DNA of 64,000 nt from Oscarella lobularis. Lineage: Eukaryota > Porifera > Homoscleromorpha > Homosclerophorida > Oscarellidae. The stretch is taken from the NCBI RefSeq assembly GCF_947507565.1, contig NC_089193.1:1484325-1548324 (forward strand), written 5' to 3'. The notes under the pieces were generated by a model. It had not been told where the DNA came from. It did no database searches and saw only the letters and a program-made list of their open reading frames with translations. This document shows, piece by piece, positions 56,469 through 64,000 of this stretch; within the stretch, counting starts at the first letter, position 1, and each line of letters opens with the position of its first letter. The translations under genes were made by a program, and so were the position numbers.

Positions 56469-59400
56469 CTAGTTGTCGTCGTCTTTCTTCTCTTCCTTGA
56501 CCTCAGTCTGGGTCTCGTCCTTGGGATCTACGTAAACACGGCGAGCTCATCGTTTAAAATAGAACTACTATATATCTCCCCATATCGTAGATATTTTAAT
56601 TTATTTGCTTACCTGTTTTTGGGTCTTCTTTTGGTTCTTCTTTCTCTCCTTCAGTTTTTTCTGCTTCAGCAGCTTCTTCCTTGGGTTCATCGCTTCCTTC
56701 TCTTTCTTCCACTTTATCAGCTTTATCTTCCGCTTTATCCGCTTTATCTTCTCCAACATCTCCTCCTCCGACCTCTTCTTCTTCCTCTTGCAGCAGCGTT
56801 TTGATTATAGATTCCGCGTGTTCTGCAGTCGAACTGCCATGCACCGCATTTCTCATCTTATCGACGCCAAAAATTGCCCTCAACCTAAACGAAGTCAAAG
56901 GATATACATATATATACATCAAAAAACTACTTACGAGTCTGGCTGAGCGTCCTTTGCTTCAGCTGGGTCCGTAGGCCCAATCATAGCCCTCCACCCAGTA
57001 ATCGCGTCGCGACGAGATAGGACCATAAATAAAGAGGGGCCCCTTGGGAAACAAGAGCCAGTGAGAAAAAGCTCTTCCTTTCTATTTCAACGATTCTACT
57101 AACTCGCTCATGTATTCGGTGAGATCATTGAAAAATTCCTTGTCTTTGTGCTGAGAGTAAAACTGTTCAGCCAAATCTTTTGTTAGATGTTTCTCCTTCT
57201 GCAAAGCCACGTCGAACCCGGCCTCTCTGATTTTCTCCACTATCGATTCTAGCAACACAAAGAAACGCAATTAAAAACGAGGTTTCAAAACTGACGAAGA
57301 ACAGGCAGCAAGCAACAAGCAAAAAGAAGAAGTCAAGCATTCACCTCCTAAATTAATCAAAACCAACGTGAAATATTCGTCGCTACATTCCACTAATTGC
57401 TCTAATCTATTCAATAACTGACCTCTCTCTTTGATGGCTTCGGGTTTGATGACTGCGACCGTCTTTTCCATAGGGAAAAAATAGTCCAATTCCTTTTCCG
57501 CGTTCTCCGTCGAATCAGCTCCGTGAACGGAATTAAAGGAGCCGTCCGGATTACTGAATTGAGCCCTCAAGCTAATACATTGTACGGTATAAATGTGCCA
57601 AGGAAGTGCGATTGTGAGAATTACGAATCAGGCGCTTCTTCTTTTGCCTGGTCAAGGTCTTTTGGACCGATCATCTCTCGCCACTTCTCCACGGCGTCTT
57701 CGTGAGCCAAACCCAAGGCCAAGACGGGACCACTAAATTAGAGAATAAAATATGATTAGTGTATCAATATTGAACTGTGTAGTGAGAGAGACCTTGTCAT
57801 GTGGCCTTGGAATTCTGGAAACCAGTCCTTGTCTTTATGTTGACTGTAGAATTCCTCCACCATTTCCGGAGTCAATTGCATTTCCTTTTCCAACGCAATC
57901 ACGAATCCCGCCTCCTTTATTTTCGAAATGATCTCGCCTGAATACAAAAAAAGAGTCCCGAAACAACGGCTGTTACTACGTTGAGACCGGATCACCTCTG
58001 TGATCTCGTGCGGCGTCGGGACGAATTAACGCAAACGTCTTCTGAACGACGGGCTCTCTCCCAGCGACCCACGGCGCTCGAAAGTTAGGAAAAAAGAACG
58101 CAAGCTCTCTGTGGGAAAAACACCAGTCAAATAATTTAAAAGAGCGCGGAGTGCTTTACCTGGCTGCACTTTCTGACGAATCACAAGCGTGCACCGCATT
58201 CTCAATATTGTCTTTACCGTACATAGCACGAAGGCTAGATAAAATGAAAAGTGTACATTAGGATTATCCTAACGTTAGTATGAGACTTCGGCTTACGTAT
58301 CTGGCGCCTCTTGCCGGGCTGATTCGGAGTCCGTAGGCCCTATTAGAGATCTCAATTCCGGAATAGCATTTTCTCCCGTCTCTCCCTTCGTTAGTATGAG
58401 AACATGACATGGACCACTGAAAAAAATTGCGAGACAACGGAATCTCTTATTTTTTTCTTTACCTGCTCATGAATTCAAGTAGTTGTTCGAATGAGTCGGA
58501 GCCCTGGTGCTGGCTGTAGAATTTCTCGACTTCTTCGCGGGTTAGAATGCGTTCTTCGTGAGCCAACACTTCGAGACCGCGAGCCGCTACCTACGAGAAA
58601 AATAAAATAAAATAATAGCAATGAGATATTTGTATGACGTTGCCTTTTCCAAGATTTCGTCCACGAGTCCCTTAGCCACGGCGTCCGGTTTTATTATCGC
58701 TACCGTGACCTCCTTACGTTGTGGAGACGCTGAGAGAATCAACGTATAATATAAAGACTTGGGCTCTTAGGATTAATCATACGCGTCTTTTCTTTCTCCT
58801 CTTCGTTCTCTATTTCCACGTCTTTCGCTTCGGCAGCCATAATAACTTCATCAATAAACTAAAAAGGAATTAATTGACAATGTTCTCTAGTAACAGCCTA
58901 TGTTTCTAATACTACTTTACGTACTTCCTCTCTTTCTTCATTTCCATCTATGATCTTATGCTCGCGCTCCAGCAAATTCGTGATCGTTTTCTGAAGAAGC
59001 GGTCCATTGGAGCCTCGTACGACGCCCTGAAGAAGCCCGCCCTAGAATATAAACTAGATAGGAAACTCTCCACGTCGATTTTTTAATAACTTTACCCCCC
59101 AAAAGAGAAATGTTGGCTGAGATTTATTTCGATACTTTTCCAGACTATCTATCACGTCCGCTTCGGCCTTTTTTTGACAGTAAAAAACGCTGGTTTTAGC
59201 GTTTTCTCGGCTTACCGTTGCGAATTTTAGCAGATCGTCGCCGAGTTCGTTCTTGATGCGACGAAAAAGACCTAGGACGGCTTTGCACGGTCCGCACCAA
59301 GTCGAATACACGTCGACGACTGAAAGAAAGTGCGTGGAAGTCGAGTTTTCGCTTGTAACGGTCTGTTTACCTTGTAGCCCGGATGAGGCCATGTAGTCGT

Positions 59401-59503
59401 CCCACTGTTCTTGGCTGTTTAGCGCCGACTGCACATTCAAAAGTGAGATGGAGACGTAAAAACTTGATGTCGATACCTGAAGTTGAATTTGCTTGGGCGG
59501 CAT
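56469..59503 (-). CDS. NME8: Thioredoxin domain-containing NDP kinase protein (NME8/TXNDC3; outer-arm dynein intermediate-chain type)
   Basis: Ciliary protein with one thioredoxin and three NDP-kinase domains; the sea-urchin and Ciona relatives are outer-arm dynein intermediate chains. Start at 59503 (MPPKQIQLQ), spliced to SALNSQEQWDDYMASSGLQ and then VVDVYSTWCGPCKAVLGLFR with the WCGPC redox site. NDK1 begins VTVAIIKPDAVAKGLVDEIL and includes NIENAVHACDSSESA. NDK2 begins KTFALIRPDAARDHR and includes SFNSVHGADSTENAEKELDY. NDK3 begins KTVAVIKPEAIKERGQ and includes KMRNAVHGSSTAEHAES. The active-site histidine (NxxH) is kept in all three. The C-terminus is an unusually long Glu/Lys/Asp-rich tail ending EEKKDDDN; stop 56471-56469. 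More than ten short introns. It lies about 100 bp upstream of NCLX on the same strand and is divergent from the first ZIP gene. Confidence 0.9.
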
Positions 59504-59687
59504 CGTGAAGAAAAAGGGGAAAAGGGTCTCACACGTTTCCCAGGGAATCCAGTAGCGCACGTTGACCAGAACTCTCCCGAATGTGACGTCACTTGAGTAA
59601 AAAAACGGATCGTTCGGAGCGTTATAAGCCGTTTTCGTTTTCCACATCCTGTTCTGCGTCGATTCGTTGTCCGCGTCAATTTGCTCG

Positions 59688-60751
59688 ATGGACGAGACAG
59701 AAGCGAAAATCCTGTCTCTGTTTCTACTTCTCGGACTTAGCCTACTCATCGGCATCCTGCCTCTCTTCTTCAGGCGAGTCTTCCTCAAGCCGCGAATGCG
59801 AACCGTTCTAGACTTCTTGGGATGCTTGGCAGGCAAGTTTCTAGTTTCCGTTCTGTACTCGATCACTGGCTCCTTTTATTTACCGGTATAGGTGGCGTTT
59901 TCCTCGGCACGGGACTTCTTCACTTGATCCCCGAAAGTAGCGAAAAGTTTGAGTCCTATAATAATAAGAACGGCAGCACCCACGTCGATTATCCGGTCAC
60001 AGAATTGTGCATTGGGCTCGGATTCATATTCGTCTTCTTGCTGGAGCAAGGAATTGCCCTGTGTCAACCGGATTCATCCGCCGAAAATGCGGAAAACTTT
60101 TCGATGGAGAAAAAAGAGGTGGATATCTCGGGAGAGAAGGACGATCCAAAAAATACGTACGGAACCACCAGTGACACGGCTCAAATTGTCGACGCAGACT
60201 CGACGAAAGGCAAGGAGGAAGTGGGGGAGGAAGTGGTGAATCCAAGTCTCAAGGATATCATATTGTTTCTCGTTTTATATCTGCACGGAATTTTCGAAGG
60301 GCTCGCGCTCGGACTGCTGGATAGCGTTGCCAAGGTTCTCGCTCTCCTCTTTGGCGTTGCCGTGCACAAGGCCGTCATACTGGCGTCGCTCGTCATTCAA
60401 CTCGTCAAGAAGAACGTCAAGAAGACGAAGTCGCTTTTGTTGATTGGCATCTTCAGCGCCGTCACTCCGCTTGGCATCATCGTGGGAATAGTGATGGACG
60501 TCACTGGGAACAAGGAGACTCCAGAGGGCGAGCTTGCTTCCGGGATTCTGGGCGCGTTTGCAACTGGAACTCTATTCTACGTCATCTTCATGGAAATATT
60601 ACCGGAAGCGCTGAAATCTCAATCCTATTCCTTTCGAAAGGGGCTCTTTGTCTTGCTGGGCTTTGCCGTCATAGCGCTTCTCACTCTTATACCAGATCAC
60701 GAAGACGACGGCCATGCAGTGACCTGTAACGTAACGAATAGCACAGGCTAG
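59688..60751 (+). CDS. ZIP-family zinc transporter, tandem copy 1
   Basis: Zinc/metal importer of the SLC39A1-3 type. Start at 59688 (MDETEAKILSLFLLLGLSLL). Exon 1 ends at 59832 and exon 2 begins at 59892; the join gives GCLAGGVFLGTGLLHLIPES. The donor is GC (g|gcaagt), not GT, and phase agrees with the intronless paralogues next door. Membrane helices are in the usual eight-helix order. The metal-site helices are intact: LHGIFEGLALGLLDSV in helix 4 and VHKAVILASLVIQL in helix 5. GAFATGTLFYVIFMEILPEA and LIPDHEDDGHAV follow near the end. The helix 3-4 loop is acidic/Lys-rich but has almost no His, unlike copies 2 and 3. Length is about 334 residues. Confidence 0.92.
59833..59891 (+). other. 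Probable GC-AG intron in ZIP copy 1
   Basis: The exon/intron border reads CAG|gcaagt and the intron ends ggtatag. Only this join reproduces the sequence found uninterrupted in the two neighbouring copies (CLAAGIF and CIAAGIF). GC donors with a strong AAGT context are the known minor class of U2 introns. Confidence 0.75.
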
Positions 60752-60944
60752 CTTTACTGTTTTTTATACACAATACAAACCTTTTTTTGGTCCCAAAATC
60801 AAAGGCGTCTCGCAGCCGTGGTTTCACCCAATCAAATCCACGACGACACCGGATATTCAAATGATGATGTCATGTCCTTTTGGACACCCAAGGGGGATGC
60901 CTTACATTCCACGAGATAGCGCCTCTACGCGTTACTATAGGACA

Positions 60945-61934
60945 ATGGACGCGACCGAAGCGAAGCTCCTCTCCCTCTTTCTCCTCCTCGGTATCAGCCT
61001 CATTATCGGCTGTATTCCTCTCTTCTTCCGTAGCATCTTCCGTCGCAAGCGAATCCAAACGATTCTCGACTACTCGTCTTGTCTCGCCGCGGGAATTTTT
61101 ATCGGTACCGGCCTCCTTCATCTACTACCGGAGATCGACGAGAAGTTCGTCGACTACTACGCATCGCTCGACGGCGGCAAGCCCGATTATCCTTACATGT
61201 ATCTCTGCATCGGAATTGGCTTTCTCGTCGTTTTTCTTCTCGAGCACAGCATCGTCGCTTGTCGAACGAAAACGACGCTAGTGGGAGGACACGAGCACGC
61301 CGCCGCCGCCGCCGCCGCCGGAGAGTGCGACTCCGAGCGAAAATCGAGTGACGGCGACGACGATGCGACGCCTATCGATCCGACTTTCAAGGAAATTCTG
61401 CTCTTCACCGTCATGTATCTTCACGCGATATTCGAAGGTCTCGCTCTGGGACTTCTCGACGAGGTTTCCGATATATTGGGGCTTCTTCTCGCCGTGACGA
61501 TACACAAGTCCGTCATATTGGCGACGCTCGTCGTTCAGCTCGTCACGAAGAACGTCAAGACGTCCAAATCGCTCCTTCTTGTCATCATATTCTCGGTCGT
61601 GGCCCCGGCGGGGATTGTGATCGGAATTGTCATGGACGTTACGGGAAGTCGCGAGACTGAGGGCGGCGTCTTGGCAACGGGGATCATGAGCGCTTTCGCG
61701 ACGGGAACGCTCTTTTTCGTCGTCTTCATGGAGATTCTTCCCGAGGGATTTCGCTCCGGAAAGTCGCCTTTCTTCAGGGCCTTGGTCGTTGTGGGCGGTT
61801 TCGTTCTCATCGCTCTGCTGTCAATTATTCCAGAGCACCACCATCACGAGCACGAGTCTCACGGTGCTTGCGGTAACAATACCGCGGGATTGCTCGCTGG
61901 AAATTCGACCGATCACGATGACCACGATCACTAG
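60945..61934 (+). CDS. ZIP-family zinc transporter, tandem copy 2 (intronless)
   Basis: Start chosen at 60945 (MDATEAKLLSLFLLLGISLI) because both paralogues begin the same way; the frame is also open 28 codons upstream. Single exon, about 329 residues. Helix 1-3 sequences CLAAGIFIGTGLLHLLPEID and LCIGIGFLVVFLLEHSI match copy 1. The loop has HEHAAAAAAAGE (a polyalanine run from a GCC/CCG repeat). Helix 4 is LHAIFEGLALGLLDEV, helix 5 IHKSVILATLVVQL. The C-terminus is His-rich (EHHHHEHESHGACG, then STDHDDHDH), likely extracellular and metal-binding. It lies about 190 bp downstream of copy 1. Plasma-membrane zinc uptake is inferred from the family. Confidence 0.92.
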   Translation: MDATEAKLLSLFLLLGISLIIGCIPLFFRSIFRRKRIQTILDYSSCLAAGIFIGTGLLHLLPEIDEKFVDYYASLDGGKPDYPYMYLCIGIGFLVVFLLEHSIVACRTKTTLVGGHEHAAAAAAAGECDSERKSSDGDDDATPIDPTFKEILLFTVMYLHAIFEGLALGLLDEVSDILGLLLAVTIHKSVILATLVVQLVTKNVKTSKSLLLVIIFSVVAPAGIVIGIVMDVTGSRETEGGVLATGIMSAFATGTLFFVVFMEILPEGFRSGKSPFFRALVVVGGFVLIALLSIIPEHHHHEHESHGACGNNTAGLLAGNSTDHDDHDH

Positions 61935-62400
61935 AAGAGGAAACACCAAGTTCTCTCCACACCCAACGTTGGAAAACGTTTTATTTGTCGATTGTTTTTG
62001 CACCATCGTACCAGCAGTGGTCTGGTCTTGTACCTATAACAATAGCACGCCATTTGAAAGTGCAGACCCCACCCAAATTCAAGGATTTCATGTTAGTGAC
62101 CCTGCATATTAGGAACCCCATCCTTTAGAGAACTAACTATACTCGCCTACCGTGGCATTCAACAACGTAGAATTTACAAACGTGAATGGCTTTTCTTAGC
62201 TTACTTTTACTTGAGCAAAATCAATAATCTCTAGCCCCTCTAAGAGCGATCGTGCATCGAACAGCCGAGCGTCATGCTGTGTTCCATTTTGCAGATGACA
62301 CCTTTCAGTCCAATAACAAAACGTTGAATTAGCATTCGTACTAGCGCCTATAGCACACAAACCTCGACCCCACTCACCACTTGACGTCCCCCTCCCAAAA
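61935..62400. other. Spacer between ZIP copies 2 and 3
   Basis: About 470 bp, AT-moderate. Probably holds the 3' UTR of copy 2 and the promoter of copy 3. A ZIP-like N-terminal remnant was not seen. No other feature recognised. Confidence 0.5.
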
Positions 62401-63561
62401 ATGGACGCCACCGACGCAAAGCTCGTCGCGCTCTTCGTTCTCTTCGGCTCGAGCCTCATAGCCGGTCTCTTTCCGTTCTTCTTCCGCAAACTATTCAGCC
62501 GCCAGAATCCAAAGGTCCAAGTCGTCTTGGACTACACGTCGTGCATCGCCGCTGGAATCTTTCTCGGCACCGGCATCATGCACTTGCTACCCGAAGTCGA
62601 TCACAACTTCGCCGACTACTACGCAACCCAAGAGGGCGAACCGCCCAATTACCCGTTCAGGGAGCTCTACATTGGCATCGGCTTTCTCGCCATATTCCTA
62701 CTCGAATACGCGATGATTTCGTGTCGCAAGCGCACGGCGACCGAATGGGACGACGTCCTCACGGCGGGCCACGAGCATCCCCACGATCGCAAGCACAAGC
62801 ACGACGACAATAACGACGATTTTCACAAACACAAGTTGGAAAGCGAGGGCGTGGCCAACGACGAGCCAGTCGTGAAATTTCAACAACCCGGCGGCGGCGA
62901 CGGCGACGACGAGGAGGAGGAGAAGAAGGAAAGCAAAGTGATAATAGACGAGAAGAAGAATGGAGGCGAGCTGGAGGGGGACACGCCCCCGCCGATGGTC
63001 GATCCTTCGTTTCGCGATTTTCTTCTCTTCATGGTTCTCTACGTTCATTCGATATTCGAAGGACTCGCCAACGGTCTTCTCAGCGAAACGACGGCCATCT
63101 ATAGTTTTCTTTTCGCCATTATCGCTCACAAGCTCGTCATTCTCGCGACGCTTTCCATACAGCTCGTCGCGAAGAACGTCAAGTTGTCGAAAGCGTTTAT
63201 TCTCGTCTTCATCTTCTCCGTCATGTCGCCGATCGGCGTCGCGATCGGCATCGTCATGGATAAGACGGGTACGCAGGAGAGCGATAGCGGTCTTTATGCG
63301 ACGGCGATTTTGAACGCTTTTTCGACGGGAACTCTGATCTACGTCGTCGTAATGGAAATGATCCCGGACGTCTTTCATTCCGGGAAATCGCCGTTCAAGA
63401 GGGCCGTTGCCGTGACGCTCGGATTCGCTTTCATGGCCTGTCTCATGATGGTGCCGCACGACCACGGGCACGCTCATGGAGACAACGGGTGCAATGCCAC
63501 TGAAATGGCAACAGATTCCTCGGGTCATGCTCATGGAGGAGATCACGGTCATTCTCACTAG
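62401..63561 (+). CDS. ZIP-family zinc transporter, tandem copy 3 (intronless, His-rich loop)
   Basis: Start at 62401 (MDATDAKLVALFVLFGSSLI). Single exon, 386 residues; longer than copies 1 and 2 because of its loop between helices 3 and 4. The loop contains HEHPHDRKHKHDDNNDDFHK, then an Asp/Glu/Lys stretch. Core sequences: CIAAGIFLGTGIMHLLPEVD, VHSIFEGLANGLLSET (helix 4; Asn replaces the Ala/Leu seen in the others), AHKLVILATLSIQLVAKN (helix 5) and LIYVVVMEMIPDVFHSGKSP. The C-terminus is rich in HxH (HDHGHAHGDNG, then GHAHGGDHGHSH). The order of loop and tail histidines suggests zinc sensing or delivery, as in other His-rich ZIPs; this is inference. Confidence 0.93.
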   Translation: MDATDAKLVALFVLFGSSLIAGLFPFFFRKLFSRQNPKVQVVLDYTSCIAAGIFLGTGIMHLLPEVDHNFADYYATQEGEPPNYPFRELYIGIGFLAIFLLEYAMISCRKRTATEWDDVLTAGHEHPHDRKHKHDDNNDDFHKHKLESEGVANDEPVVKFQQPGGGDGDDEEEEKKESKVIIDEKKNGGELEGDTPPPMVDPSFRDFLLFMVLYVHSIFEGLANGLLSETTAIYSFLFAIIAHKLVILATLSIQLVAKNVKLSKAFILVFIFSVMSPIGVAIGIVMDKTGTQESDSGLYATAILNAFSTGTLIYVVVMEMIPDVFHSGKSPFKRAVAVTLGFAFMACLMMVPHDHGHAHGDNGCNATEMATDSSGHAHGGDHGHSH

Positions 63562-63813
63562 ACAGAGAAAAGAAAGAAGCTGTCTTTGGAAGCACTGTTA
63601 ACTGCATCTTTTTGTTTGCCAAGTCTGTGCGTGTTTTTTTCTGCATGTTAGTTTGATTGTGCCCAGTTCCGTCTCCGTAGCAAATATATGGTAAGCTCGT
63701 TTGATCACACGATCACTTCCACTATGTATTCAATACTCACTACTAATACACATTCATACACACAGAAAAAGAAATGAAAACCCTTGACGAACGCACACAG
63801 AGTCTAACCTCGA

Positions 63814-64000
63814 TCAGTAGTACGCCTCCTCCTGTCTTTTGATACTGGACACAAGAGCACATCCACAGCCAATTGCAAATATCTGCAGCACGGCGATACT
63901 ACACGCAATGGACGCTATCAATATCAAATTGCTCTTTGTCCACTCCAAAATCGCGTCGAAACACCCCCTACTCCAAATGTGAGCGTTATCCAATTCGTTA
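63814..64000 (-). CDS. Tetraspanin, C-terminal exon(s), partial
   Basis: Minus-strand 3' end of a gene that runs out of the window. The last exon begins after ...gagtag at about 63968 and reads GCFDAILEWTKSNLILIASI then ACSIAVLQIFAIGCGCALVS and SIKRQEEAYY; stop 63816-63814. GCFD before the fourth membrane helix and a short tail with a basic start and a Tyr near the end are typical of tetraspanins. The preceding exon segment NELDNAHIW is also in frame with the large-extracellular-loop end. Family assignment rests on this one domain end only. Confidence 0.75.
   Translation of the reverse strand, partial: NELDNAHIWSRGCFDAILEWTKSNLILIASIACSIAVLQIFAIGCGCALVSSIKRQEEAYY

Overview
The window is eukaryotic nuclear DNA from an animal. 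Its genes have many introns of about 40-120 bp with GT..AG ends, and they lie tens to a few hundred bases apart on both strands. The gene set is metazoan: Ras, a G-protein gamma subunit, a THSD7-like thrombospondin-repeat protein, a tetraspanin, a receptor tyrosine kinase, an A1CF/RBM47-type RNA-binding protein and ciliary proteins. Compactness plus a Venus-flytrap/7TM/tyrosine-kinase receptor suggests a non-bilaterian, most plausibly a sponge (perhaps a homoscleromorph); this is inference. No prokaryotic, viral or plasmid features were seen. Exon joins were made by hand from splice signals, reading-frame phase and similarity to families I know; no searches were run.

Layout. 1-1.2 kb: 3' part of TRMT6 (+). 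1.4-6.3 kb: THSD7-like membrane protein (+). 6.5-7.0 kb: BET1 SNARE (-), divergent from NCAPD3 (+, 7.1-13.1 kb), which has a 48-bp hairpin minisatellite in one intron. 13.2-14.2 kb: DCPS (-), divergent from RSPH14 (+, to 15.8 kb). 15.9-17.4 kb: coiled-coil/BAR-like protein (-). 17.9-20.5 kb: A1CF/RBM47-like (+). 21.0-22.5 kb: short-chain reductase (-), with a decayed copy of its 5' part at 22.5-22.8 kb. 23.1-27.2 kb: the chimeric receptor (+). 27.5-30.6 kb: CNOT4 (+). 31.0-34.6 kb: membrane-anchored insulysin-like M16 peptidase (+). 34.9-37.1 kb: membrane-anchored 3-beta-HSD/NSDHL-type reductase (-). 38.0-39.1 kb: Ras (+). 39.4-39.7 kb: G gamma (+). 39.8-48.3 kb: AATF (+), split by a 6.7-kb intron made almost wholly of satellite repeats. 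48.4-49.4 kb: VDAC (+). 49.4-52.6 kb: repeat-rich, apparently non-coding. 52.6-54.0 kb: unidentified gene (-). 54.1-56.4 kb: NCLX-type Na/Ca exchanger (-). 56.5-59.5 kb: NME8/TXNDC3 (-). 59.7-63.6 kb: three tandem ZIP zinc transporters (+). 63.8-64.0 kb: C-terminus of a tetraspanin (-).

The neighbours do not form a pathway; this is an ordinary animal housekeeping/signalling neighbourhood. Two loci belong to cilia (RSPH14, NME8) and several to signalling (chimeric receptor, Ras, G gamma). The most notable item is the 1,218-residue receptor at 23138-27201. It joins a class C GPCR-like ligand-binding module and seven membrane segments to a complete receptor-type tyrosine kinase.
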